This document shows, piece by piece, positions 21,940 to 34,600 of a stretch of DNA of 64,000 nt (the first letter of the stretch is position 1; each line of letters opens with the position of its first letter). The stretch lies in assembly GCA_035048495.1 (NCBI GenBank), contig CM068549.1, forward strand, positions 18,881,103-18,945,102. The letters are read 5' to 3'. The stretch is from Euptelea pleiosperma (Eukaryota > Streptophyta > Magnoliopsida > Ranunculales > Eupteleaceae). The notes below the pieces were generated by a model. It did no database searches and was not told the origin of the DNA. It saw only the letters and a list, made by a program, of their open reading frames with translations. Both the position numbers and the translations under genes were made by a program.

Positions 21940-24172
21940 ACCCTTTGATTTGCTCTTATATTTATATATAAAACTTATGGTTTGCCAATTTCTGATTGTC
22001 AATTTTGTTGGATTGCTCATTCAATTGATGATAACGTACTAAATTTAATTCTTATATTTAGTCAATTACCAATCAGCTTGATTTTTGTTATGTATGTTTG
22101 CCAAGGGGCAGGCTAAATGATCATGGGGTCAGTGGACCCCAAAGATTGAGCCACGTAGTATTTTATAAGATATTTTTGGTATGTACGTCTAGCAAGAGGT
22201 GCATTTTTGGGAGGGGGAGACTTGAAATAGAGAGCCTGGAATTCTCATTCAATTTATGATAACGTACTAAATTTAAATCTCGTAAAAATAAGATAAAAAC
22301 TGCTCAAATATAATTCGACAAGAAGAAAATCACCCATCAGGTTGATTTTTGGTATGGAAGTTCGCCAAGGGGAGCTAAATGATCTTGGGATCAGTGGACC
22401 TTAAATAAGGAGCCACGTAGCATTAATTTATTCAGATTTTTCTGAAACATAATTTTGGAGCCTGAGTTTGATGCCCCCTGACCGTTGGATTAATGATTTT
22501 TTGTTGGATGCTAAAATATAACTGTTAGAATCATCAATCAAGCGTATTTTTGGTATGTAGCTCCAGCAAGGGGTGGAACAAACATCCATAAGGCCAGTGG
22601 GCTCTACAGATGCTGAACTTGGCACTTTTGGGAAGGGATCGAAGACTGCAAATTTTGAATTCCACAGAGGACGGCAAATATTTTCTGCACATTTTTGTTT
22701 TTGTTTTTTTTTTCAAAAAAGGGCAAGGTACGTAGATGGTCATCAAGAGAACCCGGTGAATAACCTAGAAACAAACAACGTAAGAGATGATGTAGCACAA
22801 AGTTTCAGTAATCCCTCCCAAAATCTCATGTGGGATACTTTTTGGGGCCCACTGACCAATGGATGTTTGCATCACCTCTTGGTGAACCTACATACCAAAA
22901 TTCAGCTCGGTAGGTGATTTCTAGCCATTGGCTTTGAGCATTTCATTGGGGTGATTTGTAACCGTTGGATTTGAGGTTTTTTGGGTCTCAAATCTTTTGG
23001 CTAGAATTCGCCAATCAAACTTTGTGGACGGGAATAGTATTCGCACAGACAAAAACCAACGGGCATCGGGTTGGCTGTCTCAAAACAACATTCAATGGGG
23101 CCCAGGTCCAGACCGTCCAAATATTACACATCCCTTGATCGGTTAAGGTCGAGGTATATGCCATTGAACTGATCCTGATTGTTTTAAAACTCCTAACAAG
23201 AGCTCTAAATCGACTCGCAATGGTAGAGAGTTCGTTGGCTACAAAACTAGCTCCAACAGCTTCGTTAGTTGACTTGCCACTTTAGGGGCTCCTCAACCAA
23301 CTCGGTACTTGTTGGGAGCGAAGAGACTCGCCAAACTACTGACAAGGTCCCACTATTGCTTTTTCCCCCTTTTACTTTTCAACTCTTTTTCAAAAATCAG
23401 CTTGATTAGTAATTTCTAAGCGTTGGATTGGAGTCGTTCTCTTGGGTTGATTTCAACTGAGTGAAAATCAGTAATCGGGCTGATTTTTGGTTTGTAGGCC
23501 CATCTAGGGATTGGCCAAACATCCCTACAGTTAGCGTCCTCTAAAAGTGTGCCACATGGCTCATATTGTGGGCGATCATCTTCGGTGGTTAGTGAAGTTT
23601 TACTCCTAGGGAGTGTAGAGAGCCTGTTGGAGTTATGATCCAATGGCTCCCTACCTTAAAATAACATTCACTACTTTTCCCTAAAATATACGAAAAAAAT
23701 AGGGAGCCATCTTGGAGATGCTCTTAGGCATTGGCGTTCTGGCTCTAGAGATTAGAGTGATTTCTCCTTTGCCTTTTGGCTTGGTTTCCACTTTTGGCTC
23801 TTTCTCTCTATCTCCCCTCCTCCCTTGACCCCTCTTTATTATTCTTGTTCTCTCTTTGGGGAGTAAAGTTCGGTCACAACCCACAATACGAACCACATGG
23901 CACATTATTAGAAGGCGTTGAGTGTATGGATGTTTGGCCAGTCCCTTGGTGGAGCTGCAAACCAAAAATCGGCCTGATTAGTCATTGACAACCTTTGGAT
24001 CTTTTCACCGGAATAACGCTCAATAATGCTCAAGTTCATACAGTTAAAATCAACCCATGAAAATAACTTCAATCCAACGCTTAGAAAGTAATGGCGAATT
24101 TCTCCTACCATAGAGAAAAGTCGCCATTATTTCTTCCATTTTCTTACAAGGGCCTATCACGCTTGATACACC
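21940..24172. repeat. RLP-1 downstream repeats, paralogous to 37.4-39.5 kb
   Basis: No gene. It holds several MITE arms (22040-22200, 22480-22620, 22820-23000), the uninterrupted version of the Copia target repeat (GGCTA at 22999-23003), and two more long-inverted-repeat MITE pieces (23395-23590 and 23870-24090). The RLP-2 side lacks about 140 bp corresponding to roughly 21998-22135. Confidence 0.7.
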
Positions 24173-24290
24173 AACATTTTTCCAAACCACTTGTGCAAAC
24201 TGGGAATAAGAAATAGAAGTAGATGTGAAATTGTTTGATGGAGTGTTTGTTGGTTTTGGTTCAATTTCAAGTGCAAGGGTGTTGGGGTAC
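24173..24290 (+). pseudogene. RLP 5'-end fragment (leader plus start of exon 1)
   Basis: Matches the RLP leader and the signal-peptide codons ('ttccaaaccacttg', 'aactgggaataag', 'gttggttttggttca', 'caagtgcaagggtgtt'), then breaks into unrelated sequence after about 60 coding bases. Short indels disrupt the frame. The duplicate is at 39533-39650. Confidence 0.75.
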
Positions 24291-24393
24291 GTACCCTAGT
24301 GATATATAACTAAGTGGTAGGACACGCATATGAGTGACTTGACTCAGTTGAGCAGGCAAAGCAAATTCTGGCTGCCGCCAATAGGTTCAGACT

Positions 24394-24798
24394 AGGGGTG
24401 TCAACTGGTCAGTTCCGGTTCGGTTTCTAAGGCACTCATAACCGGAACTAAAATGGTTGATTCTTATCATTCTGGTTCCTATCGGTTTTGGTTCTCAAAA
24501 TGATGGATCAGAAGCAGCAATGTTTGTTTGGTTCTAGTCGGTTCCGGTTCTGGTTCTGGGTGCATCGGTTGCAATCTCGATAATATGACAATTTTAATAT
24601 TATATTTATATATTTAACATTATCTTAATATATCAGTTACGGTTCGGTTCCAAATCCTATCAGTTTGGTTCCAATATCACTCTCCAAAAGCAGATTCCAA
24701 TTATTTTTAATCGGTTCCCAAAAAAGTGAACCGGAACTACGATTTTCAGTTCTGGTTCTGATTTGGTTCGGGGTAAACAGGTAAAAATTGACACCCCT
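24394..24798. mobile_element. AGGGGTGTCAA-type hAT MITE
   Basis: Terminal inverted repeats AGGGGTGTCAA and TTGACACCCCT. Flanks GTTCAGAC and ATTCGGAC are compatible with a diverged 8-bp target duplication. The interior has many 'cggttccggttc' motifs. A related sequence without the insert is at about 45-70 ('gccaacagatttggacac'). Confidence 0.8.
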
Positions 24799-24965
24799 AA
24801 TTCGGACACATACTATCACAGAGGAATAGATGGATTGTCTCATTTGCTTGTGTCATGAGTAAATTTTCATGTGGAGCCCTTCTATGTGGAGCTGTGAGTG
24901 CTGCCTTCTGTTCATGGCAGTGAAATATTCTCACATTTTTCACATGGGTACCACTCTATCATTTA

Positions 24966-25175
24966 CATAGGTCCTACTCTTATGAGGGTCTCATTCTTGG
25001 TTTAATGTCTGGAATTGATTTCTCATGCAACCAATTAACTGGTGACATCTCCCTGAAATTGGAAAACTAGGCGAGATTCTTTCATTGAACCTCTCCCACA
25101 ACTACTTAACTGGACCAATCCCATCAACTCTATCATACCTAAAGAAAATAGAGAGCTTGGACCTTTCTTACTTGT
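24966..25175 (+). pseudogene. RLP last-exon fragment
   Basis: Matches RLP-1 about 21309-21510 ('ctcttatgagggtctcatt', then LNLSHNYLTGPIPSTLS and KIESLDLSY in a second frame). A frameshift and stop lie between the two LRRs. It joins abruptly to sequence like 12005 onward. Confidence 0.85.
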
Positions 25176-25980
25176 CTTTATTAAAAAATCTTTCAAAATC
25201 AAAATATCAATTATTGTTATTTCCTATTATTTCTTTTTTTTTTTTCATAAAATATAAAATCTATACTATTATAAAGACAAAATCGAAGTTGACGTTCACG
25301 CGGAATTCAATTAAATGCCTCTCTACTTTAAATGCAAAACCTTGCCTAGCTCATACATGCCTCTCTAGTTTAAACCCAAAACTTGGGTCGGCATACTTTT
25401 ACTTCTGCAAATGTATGCAGACTAGATTTGTCCCCTTTGAACCTTAATTAAATCATCAAAAAATAAAAGTATTGACGATGTGGTGCAGATGAGGTGGTTT
25501 GTTTTTTTTCCAACACAGAAGAATAGATATTTTTAACACTGAGACAAGTCAAGTCTATATCGACATAAACTAGAATTTTCCACAAGAGAAGGATTAATGG
25601 TATAGAGTTTGGTTTGTTTATTGTTTTTTTTTTTCCAATGTGGAAGAACAAATTCTTAGCATCGAGAGAGAAGTCAAATCTATATAGACAGAGACTAAAA
25701 TTTTCCACAAGAAAAGGATTGATGGTATAGAGATTGGGTAACGCCTTATTTACGGGGTCGCAGCGTCTTGACCATTGCGTTGACTAGTGGAGAGGCACAC
25801 GAAACATACATATCCAATTAGAAAGAAGAAAAGGAGAAACTTTGTTGGCAGAAAAGAGTCTATAGTGATCACTTCTTGGTAGACCTACAAACCAAGTTTC
25901 TACTTAATTGATAATCTCTAGACATTGAAACCAAGTATACTCGGGACCATTGATGGAATTCAATTCCATGGTTTAAAATA
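25176..25980. repeat. Partial copy of RLP upstream region
   Basis: Corresponds to segments of 12005-13800 with only about two minisatellite units (25515-25735), followed by text shared with 13080-13140 and 13760-13810. Non-coding. Confidence 0.65.
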
Positions 25981-26215
25981 ACGTTGTTTTAATGGCCGTT
26001 AAAACAGTAACGCCCCTAAACCGCTATTAAAATCGTTTTAAACGGCCATTAAAAGTGTTTAACAGCCCATATTTTCTGAAAAAATTTGTGGAAAAAAACT
26101 ATCGTTATTACTTTAAATTTCATTTTTGCCCATCCTTTATAATTCATTTTAACGGTAACGCCCCCAGTCCGTTATACCGTTACAACAGCCTCTTTTAAAC
26201 CTTGTTCATTTCTAC
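25981..26215. repeat. Partial CAAGGTTTAAA-family repeat
   Basis: Contains 'acggccgttaaaac'-like text and 'taacggtaacgcccccagt', ending 'tttaaaccttg'. No complete ends are seen. Confidence 0.55.
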
Positions 26216-26261
26216 TAGTATACTTTTTTTAAATGTTCTCATGTTGAGTTCGTTTCAGCCA

Positions 26262-26542
26262 TATGAGCCATGCGGCACACTGTTAGAGACCATTGACGTA
26301 TATGGATGTTTGGACCATCCCTAAGTGGACCTACAGACCAAAGATAAGCCTGATTGGTGAGTTTTAACCATTAGATTTAGTCTTTTTCATGGGTTGATTT
26401 TCAGCCATAGGATTAGAGCACATTTGGGTAATCATATCAAACAGCTAGAAATCACCAATCATTCTAATTTTTGGTCTGTAGGTCCACCTAGTGATGGTCA
26501 AAACATCCATACAGTCAATGGTCTCTAAGAGTATGCCATAGT
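26262..26542. repeat. Long-inverted-repeat MITE, near-complete copy
   Basis: The left arm runs from 'atgagccatgcggcacact' through 'tggatgtttggaccatccc' and 'ctacagaccaaagat'. The right arm mirrors it ('ggtctgtaggtccacctag', 'catccatacagtcaatgg', 'ctctaagagtatgcca'). Each arm is about 105 bp around a loop of about 75 bp. Confidence 0.85.
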
Positions 26543-26699
26543 CATTTTTATAGGATTCTTGTAATGCTTTATTCAAGAACTTAATTGAGGTTGATTTAAT
26601 CACCGATTATTCAATAAAAATATATTTCTTAACAGACGAATTTCAGATTCAATAAAAAAAAAATCTGAATGAATTTGTTTGGAAAACTTACCTTGCACG

Positions 26700-27599
26700 G
26701 TAAAATTGGGGTGCTACGCCAAACTTTAAAAAAGTGGGGCCCCCTTTTTCAACGAAATGCCTGCTGGATCCTGGATGGGGTGGTTGCTTGTTTTGGGCGG
26801 TAGATACAGATTTATGACCCAAGGTAACATCCCGAATGCAAAATTAAAGTATCGCCTTGAGGAAGAAACAATAGTATCATCGTCCATAGGTCCTGATCGT
26901 TGGATGGTCTTTAAGGTTTGTGTGGTGTGGATCTCGAGGACCATCAACTATTTGGGCCTAGGATGACAATCACTTAGCTACAGGAAAAAAGACTTTAAGT
27001 ATAGGTTCCAAAATCGTCGCTAAACATTATAGCGAAGGCCAGTCCTACCATCGCTACCCGTCGCAAAAAAATCATTTCTCCTGAAAAATATGATAGTAGT
27101 AGAGATGGATATATACATTTACCAACGGCTATAACCGTCGTTGTATGGCCTATATACAGAATTAGCACCTTCAAACACGTCATAGAAAAGAGGAGTAAAT
27201 CATTGATGAAGGACCATTGTATGAGTCACGTGGACCGTTGAAGGACCATTGCTGGATGCTCTTTTAAGGTTTGTGTGGTGCGGATCTTGGGGACCATCAA
27301 CTTTCTGGGCCTATTAATTAGCACCTTCAAAGACGTCCAAGAAAGAGTAAAATTTTCCACAAGAGAAGTCAAGTTATAGACTAAAATTTTCCACGGATTG
27401 ATGGTATAGAGATTGGGCAACGCCTTATTTACGGGCTAGTAGCATCTTGACCATTGCGTTGACTAGTGGAGAGGCACACGAATTGAGGACCATCGACTTT
27501 TTGGGCCTAGGATGACGGTCACTAGAGTTAATGTTTGCTGATTTTTGGTGTAAATATCCACCAAGGGGTGGGCTAAAACATCCATGTGGTTAGTGGGTA
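26700..27599. repeat. Mosaic of interspersed repeats and a CACTA remnant
   Basis: Three partial copies (26875-26970, 27240-27320, 27480-27530) of a repeat with 'ggatggtctttaaggtttg' and 'ggaccatcaac'. Between them, 26974-27180 looks like a CACTA end ('ctacaggaaaaaagac', 'gtcgctaaa', 'tagcgaaggcc'). Half a minisatellite unit lies at 27355-27420. No genes. Confidence 0.5.
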
Positions 27600-27767
27600 A
27601 GAGAGCAGCTGTGAGATTGAGGAGGGGGGGGCAACATGGTGCATCTCTACCTTGTTGCAGCATTTTTCCTCTGGATTTTTTATTTTTGTTGTCAATTTTA
27701 AAGTTGACGGGGGGGGGGGGGGGGGGGCAACTGCCCCCTCTCGCCCCCCTTGGCTCCGCCACTGACA
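27600..27767. other. G-run and low-complexity repeat end
   Basis: Contains G8 near 27625 and an unbroken run of 19 G at 27709-27727, followed by 'caactgccccc' and 'cttggctccgccactga', a sequence often seen at the ends of plant interspersed repeats. Its translations are artefacts. Confidence 0.5.
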
Positions 27768-27884
27768 ACTATGTATCAGGTAGGCTTCCAAATTGGATGG
27801 GAAATATGTCGTCTTTGATCTTGTCGCGTCTAAAAATCATCTTCAAAGATCCATTTCATTTGATTTTTGCAAACTTACAAACAG
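27768..27884 (+). pseudogene. RLP last-exon fragment
   Basis: Matches RLP-1 about 20655-20770 ('gtatcaggtaggcttccaa', 'gggaaatatgtcgtctttg', 'tttgatttttgcaaactta') with small deletions that shift the frame. It is the paralogue of the second half of the 8803-9178 fragment. Confidence 0.85.
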
Positions 27885-28340
27885 TGTAGAGAAAGAACAT
27901 AATGACACATAACTTAGCTGTAGGACAAGTCACCCATGGAGCTGGTAAAGCAAATTCCGGCTGCTTTCTCTTTCACAGTGCTCAAATCGAACTGTTAGAA
28001 ATCATCAGTCAAGCTGATTTTTCATCAGTTGGTCTCACCAAGAGCTGGATCAATCACCTATGGGGTCAATGGGTCCGAAAGAGTGACGCCCACGTGACAT
28101 TCTGGAAGAGCTAGCTGTGGAACGGGAAATTATTTCTCTCTAAGTCTGAGAGTAGTGTATGATGGCATGACTCTATAGGACCCACATGGGGTCAATATAT
28201 TCTAACAGACATTTTGCTATTGAGCATTGTATGAGCCAGTTCATTTACGCTAGCACAGGTAGGACCCATGAATCAATTCATTTACACTAGTACAGGCAGG
28301 ACCCGAGATTGAAGTCTACCCCTTCCCAAAATGACACTTG
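27885..28340. repeat. Duplicate of block 9179-9600
   Basis: Same order and landmarks as 9179-9600. Similarity ends just after 'cccttcccaaaatg'. Non-coding. Confidence 0.8.
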
Positions 28341-28799
28341 AATGTTGCTTGACCGCTTTATGGTTTAATAGTGGGAGAGCAAAACTTTTCTCCAGAGAAA
28401 GTTCATCATTATACCGTGGGTATCCGGGCCTCTTAGAGCTCCCGACTAGCCCCCTGGGGCATGATAGTCAGCCCTTCCACAACCAAAGTGTACTGGGAGA
28501 GTTAATGTGGACTAAGCCACTTATTACCTTACCCATTCGAGGGGTCGCCCCAAGGAGAGTTGAACTCAGAACCTCCTACTTTATGGAGTGTCCTGGCCAC
28601 CCACACTCAGAACCTCTTACTTTTGTTTATTTTTTTTCCAACACGAAAGAATAGATTATTAGCATTGAGAGAAGTCAAGTCTATTTCAACATGGACTAAA
28701 ATTTTCCTCTGACTGATCGGAGGCAAACGTCCAATCATTCGGAGACCACCAATCGATAATAAATTTTGAAAATAAAACATTATATGAGAGATGTTATGC
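28341..28799. other. Unique intergenic stretch between duplicate blocks
   Basis: Bases 28341-28620 match nothing else in the window and contain no supported gene. Bases 28625-28715 resemble one minisatellite unit. The RLP-2 duplication begins just after this stretch. Confidence 0.45.
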
Positions 28800-29085
28800 T
28801 TTGGGCATCGTATGACAAAATTAGAGACTACTGGCCGTATGTGTGTTTGACCAATCCCTAGGTGGACCTACATATAAAAAATATCCTGATTAGTGATATC
28901 TACGAGTTGGATTAGAGTCTTTTTCTTGATTTATTTTTAAGTATAGGATTTCAAGCATTATTTGGGGTACTCATATCCAAAGGTTAGAAATCAGCAATCA
29001 AGCTAATTTTGTATATAGGTCCACCTAGGAAGGGGCCAAACATCCGAACAGTCAATGGTCTCCAACTCTATGTGTTTCATACTCG
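28800..29085. repeat. Long-inverted-repeat MITE (duplicate of 11345-11640)
   Basis: Nearly identical to the copy at 11345, so it was duplicated with the RLP block rather than inserted separately. Confidence 0.8.
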
Positions 29086-29792
29086 ATCTAAAGGTCATAA
29101 CAACCATTATATGTTACTATTATTAAAACGTTCCTGTTATTTCTTATTATTTTTATTTTTTCCCGCAAAACATGAAACATAAATAATGGTAACGTTAACA
29201 TTACGAAGTTTCCTTTAAACCTTGGTCAACTCAACAAAAGTAAGAGAAATAGTTATGTCATGACGATAAGATTGTTTTCTTCTCGTTCCCATGCATGTGG
29301 AAGAATAGACTCCTAGCACCGAGTGAAATCAACTCTACATCATTATGTCTCACAAGATGACTGAATAGTATAGGGAATTAGGTAAGCCCTTATAATTACT
29401 GGTTTGTAGCTTCCCGTAATAAAGGTTGTAACAGTCGTTATTTATTTTTATAAAAAATCTTTCAAAATAAATATCAATTTTTGTTATTTCTTATTGTTTC
29501 TATTTTTTTTCATAAAATATGAAATCTATACTATTATAAAGACAAAACCGATGTTGACATCCACACGGGCTTCAATTAAATGTCTCTCTACTTTAAAGGA
29601 AAAACCTTGTCTCATACATGTCTCTCTACTTTAAAGCCACAACCCGGATTGGCATACTTTTAAGTCTGCAAACGTATGCAGGCTAGATTTGTACCCTTTG
29701 AACCTTAATCAAATCACCAAAAAGTAAAAAAAAAAGTGGTGATGCCGGGGTGATGAGGTGGTTTGTTTGCTTATTTATTTTTTTTTTCCAAC
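29086..29792. other. RLP-2 far-upstream region, non-coding
   Basis: Paralogous to 11641-12344, with scattered substitutions. No coding features. Confidence 0.55.
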
Positions 29793-30330
29793 ACAGAAGA
29801 ATAGATTTTTAACACAGAGAGAAGTTAAGTCTATATCGACATAAACTAAAATTTTCCACAAGAGAAGGATTGATGGTACAGATTAGTTTGTTTGATTTTT
29901 TCCAATGGAAGAATAGATTTTTAGCACTGAGAGAAGTCAAGTCAATATCGACATAGACTAAAATTTTCGACGAGAGAAGGATTGATGGTACAGAGATTAG
30001 TTTGTTTGAATTTTTCCAATGGAAGAATAGATTTTTAACACTGAGAAGTCAAGTCTATATCGACATAGACTAAAATTTTCCACAAGAAAAGGATTGATGG
30101 TATAGAGATTAGTTTGTTTGATTATTTCCAATGAAAGAATAGATTTTTAGCACTGAGAGAAGTCAAGTCTATATCGACATAGACTAAAATTTTCCACAAG
30201 ATAAGGATTGATGGTACAGAGATTAGTTTGTGTGATTTTTTCCAATGGAAGAATAGGTTTTTAGCACTGAGAGAAGTCAAGTCTATATCGACATAGACTA
30301 AAATTTTCCACAAGAGAAGGAGTGGTGGTA
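29793..30330. repeat. About 113-bp minisatellite, five units
   Basis: Paralogue of the 12345-13085 array, with units near 29809, 29921, 30033, 30137 and 30251. It has about two fewer units than the RLP-1 array. The AGTCTAT-n6-ATAGACT inverted repeat is kept in most units. Confidence 0.9.
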
Positions 30331-31577
30331 TAGAGATTGGGTAACGCCTTATTTACAGGCTCGCAGTATCTTGACCATTGCATTGACTAGTGGAGAGGCA
30401 CACACAACATATATATGCAATTAATCAAGTCACCAAAAAGTAAAAGAATTGGCAATGTTGTGTTGATGAGGTGGTTTGTTTGTTTGTTTGTTTGTTTTTC
30501 CAACACTGGAAGAAAAGATTTTTAGCACTGAGAGAAGTTAAGTCTATATCAACGTAAACTAAAATTTTCCACAAGAGAAGGATTGGTGGTATAGAGATTG
30601 GGTAAAGTCTTATTTACGGGCTAGCAGTATCTTGACCATTGCGTTGACCAGAGGAGAGGCACACGCAACATACATGCAATTAAAAAGAAAAATAGGAGAA
30701 ACGTTTTTGACGGAAACGAGTCTATAGTAATCAAAATGCTCTTATTTCTTATTCAGCATGTTTTGGATATATATTGCGGGGCATTTTTTGAGAAAAATGA
30801 AAATTTTGGCAAAGTAAGAGTAGTTTCGCGATAATTGACTTATTTAAATACATGAAGGCAGCATTTTTAATGGTAGATATGTAGAATTGCAACTATTTTT
30901 ATATTCTCTTCTCAAAATTTAAAACATGGTAGATATTATATGAAAAGTGAAGGGGTTTTTAAGGAATAAAGTGGCAAAAGAACATGGGTCTCCACAAATG
31001 GTCTACAAGTATACTCGGGACCATTGATGGAATTCAATTCCGTGATTTAAAATAACGTGGTTTCCCACGGAAAATATGATAGTAATAGTAGCCACGGATA
31101 TATACATTTACCAACGGCTATAACCATCGTTGTATGGAAAAAAATTAGCACCTTCAAACACGTCATATAAAATAGGAGTAAATCATTGATGAAGGACCAT
31201 TGTATGGAAAAAAATTTAGATGCAGTCGATGCAGAGGAGTCTCGTAGCCCTATCTAGCTCATTTTGTTGGGCCCACTGACCGCATGGATGTTTAACCTAA
31301 CCCATGGTGGATATGCAAACCAAAAATCAATCTCATTTGATAATTTCTAGCCAGTTGGATTAATTTCTAGCCCTATCTAGCACGTTGATGAAGCAACGAA
31401 GATGTTGTATTACTTGTGTCACTGTCGATTGTGAGGTCATCATAGACCTCATCTTACCAGAATTGGAGAGAAGTCATGATTGTAATCTGGACTCTGAGAG
31501 AAGAAAGTTGAAAATTCTTGCTCCGGAATTAATGTGAAGTTGTGAACCACGTTATCTGTATCCGTCAGTCCAATATG
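30331..31577. other. RLP-2 upstream intergenic region
   Basis: Closely follows 13086-14329. The (GTTT)n tract near 30475-30497 is shorter than its RLP-1 counterpart. A 4-bp deletion near 31458 relative to RLP-1 disrupts any reading frame in the conserved upstream block. Confidence 0.55.
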
Positions 31578-31650
31578 TGGGCCATCCTAACTTTTTCTGC
31601 TATTTAAATCCAAACCACTTAGGTTGCAAACTGGGAAGAAATAGAAGTAG
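31578..31650 (+). promoter_or_regulatory. RLP-2 proximal promoter and leader
   Basis: Essentially identical to the RLP-1 promoter block, including 'tgctatttaaatcc' and the purine-rich leader. Functional assignment is inference from position and conservation. Confidence 0.4.
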
Positions 31651-34600
31651 ATGAGAGATCGAGTGATGGAGTGGTGTTTGTGGTTTTGCCTTTTGTTGGT
31701 TTTGGTTCAGTTTCAAGTGTATGGGTGTTTGGGGTGTGTGGAGGAAGAAAGGATCGCTCTCTTAGAACTCAAATCTTCCTTCAATCACCCAAATGGCTCT
31801 TTTCTCCCATCTTGGGATGCTAATGATCACAGTAACTGCTGTGCTTGGGAAAATATTAAGTGTAACGACACCACAACACGAGTCATTCAACTTTCTCTTA
31901 ATTCTAGAAGGTACCACTGGACCCAAGAAGATTTGTATCTAAACACCTCTTTATTTCTTCCATTTGAAGAGCTGCAAAGTCTCGACTTAAGTTCGAATGA
32001 AATAGTTGATTGTGTTGATGAGGAAGGTATACTTCTCTCTTATTACTAGTAAATGTTTTTTGCAATTTCTTCTAATATTATTTGATTAGTCATTAACTCG
32101 TCATAATTTTCAATACTGAACAGGTTTTGAAAGATTGTCCAGTTTGAGAAAGCTGGAGGTCCTACATTTAAGTTTCAATAAGCTCAACGACAGCATCCTA
32201 CCGTCTCTTTCTACACTCTCATCCCTTAAGAATTTGTCCTTACAGGGAAATAACTTGGGAGGATCGATTCATATTGAAGGTATGTTTAGTTGTTTCACCT
32301 GTTAACGATATATTGACCGTAGTGTAATTTTAACTTCAGTTTTCATGTTTCTTTGGTTTCTTTCTTGCTTGTCATAATAAGAATTGGCTTCTTTAAGAAA
32401 CTTGAAGGAGTTGGCGGATTTAAGCTGCCCACACAGTACACACCAAAACTAATCCTGATAGGTGATTTCTAGCCATTGGATCCAAGTATTTGAAAATTTG
32501 TTTGAATCTAATGTCAAGAAATGACCCAAGCCCATTACGTTAAGAACCGTTTTGACGCGAAAATAATTGTGAAAAAACAGCCGTTTAATTTCGTTAAATA
32601 CAGTTATTTTTTCATTTTTCAAATTTTTTCATTTTTTCTCTATTCAATTTCGGCTCCATTTTTTCTGTTATTTTCGTTATATTCCATTTTTTTCTATTTT
32701 TTTTAATTTTTTGCCCGTGACAATTCCTTTTAACGGTGACGCCCCCGGTCCATTATACCGTTAAAATGGCCTTTGTTAAAACTTGGGCTAATCTATGCCG
32801 TTAGTGGGCCCCCAAAAACTGAACAATGTAGGGCCAGTAGAGCCCTCTGCATCGCCTGCATCTAAAAGTGTTCCCTAGAATACGTACCAAAAGATGGGTT
32901 GAAATTAAAAAATTTCCATCATTATAGACATTTTTCTATTTGACTTGTTAACTCAACCAAGGTTTAAAGGGGACCGTTATAACAGTATAACGGACTGGGG
33001 GTGTTACCGTTTTTTCCGTTATAACGAGAAAAAAAACGCTCAGGGGCAAAAATGGAAAAAAAATGGGGAAAAAATGGAAAATAACGGAAAAAATGGCGCT
33101 GAAATTCAAATTTTGAATTTTAAAATTTAAATTTCAAAATTTCAAAAATGGGAAAAAAAAAAAGAAATATAATGGAAAATAACGAAAATAACGACTGTTT
33201 TTTCACAAAATTTTCGAAAAAATAACAGTCGTTATTTTAATTATAATGGCCGTTATTTTTTGGGCTTTTTAACAGTCCATAACGTAACGGGGTAGGCCCG
33301 AATCGGTTATAACGGCCGTTATTTCGTTATAACGGCTGTTTTTTAAACCTTGAACTCAACTACAGGAGCATTAATATATCTTTATAATTAACTAACGAGA
33401 ATATAAGCGGCCCTAGGTCTAGATCGTCGGATGGTCTTCAAGGCTTGTGTGGTATGGATCGTGAGGAACATCTGCGTTGTGGGCCTAGGAGGACGGTCAC
33501 TAGGGATAATGGTTACACTCTAAACAAAATTAGCACCATCAAAGAGGTTAAAGAAAAAGAATGGTCAACAGTTGTTCGTATGGGAGCGGGGAGCAAGAAC
33601 ACGCTGATGTAGCGACCAAGATGTTGTATTAGTGCCGAGGTGGGGACATCCACTCCTTACTCCGGAAACAGTCGAGTAATTGCTTCCGAGTTGACACCGT
33701 TCCATTTTTATGGCTTTAGCCTTTAGAGGATTAGAAGTTAGCTGAAGGGCCACATTATGGGCCATGCAGGTCACTCTTAGAGATCACGGTATGGATGTTT
33801 GGCCCATTCTTAGGTGTACCCTACGTACCAAAAATCAGCCTAATTAATAATGTTAAACCTTTGGACCTTTGTACCCCCAATAATGCCTGAATTCCATGGT
33901 TAAAATTGAACCAATGAAAGCGACTCCAATCGTATTACTAGCGGTAAACTTTTTTAGTGTAATTCCTTCTAATTTTATTTGATGAGTCATCAACTTATAT
34001 TTTGCAATAATCTACAGGTTTTGAAAGGTTGTCCAGTTTGAGAAAGCTAGAGGTCCTAGATTTAAGTTACAATTCGTTCAACAATAGCGTCCTACCGTCT
34101 CTTTCTACAATCTCATCATCTCTTGAGAAGTTGTCCTTACGGCAAAATTTGTTAGAAGGATCAATTCATAGTGAAGGTATGTTTAGTTGTTTTACCTCTT
34201 AACAATATATTGACTTGTAGTGTAGTACTTTAGCTCCTATTTTCATGTTTCTTTGGTTTCTTTCTTGCTTCTCCTGATCAGAATTTGCTTCTTTAAGCAA
34301 CTTGAAGGAGTTGGATTTAAGTCACAATTCAATCAAAAGCTTCGTAATCCAAGGTATAAAACAAAAATATTAAATTGTGTTTTCTTATGTATAACACTCA
34401 ATGAAGTGTTATGCAGAAATATGGATTAATCGCATGTGCATAATGCATGTTTATCTCATGAATGTTTATCTCACCTCTTGGTGGTCTTCCACACGAAAAA
34501 ATAAGTCTGATAGGTGATTTCTAGCCATTGGATCCGAGTACCTGAAAATTTGTTTGAATCTAACGTCTACATATGATGCCGTGAAAAATGCTATAATCCA

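Noticed and set aside
22573..22917. 114-codon frame downstream of RLP-1, repeated at 37893-38249
   Set aside because: Conserved only because the block is duplicated. A 12-base indel and MITE-derived content argue against a gene.
27573..27791. Proline-rich minus-strand frames around 27.6-27.8 kb
   Set aside because: Produced by the poly-G run and low complexity.
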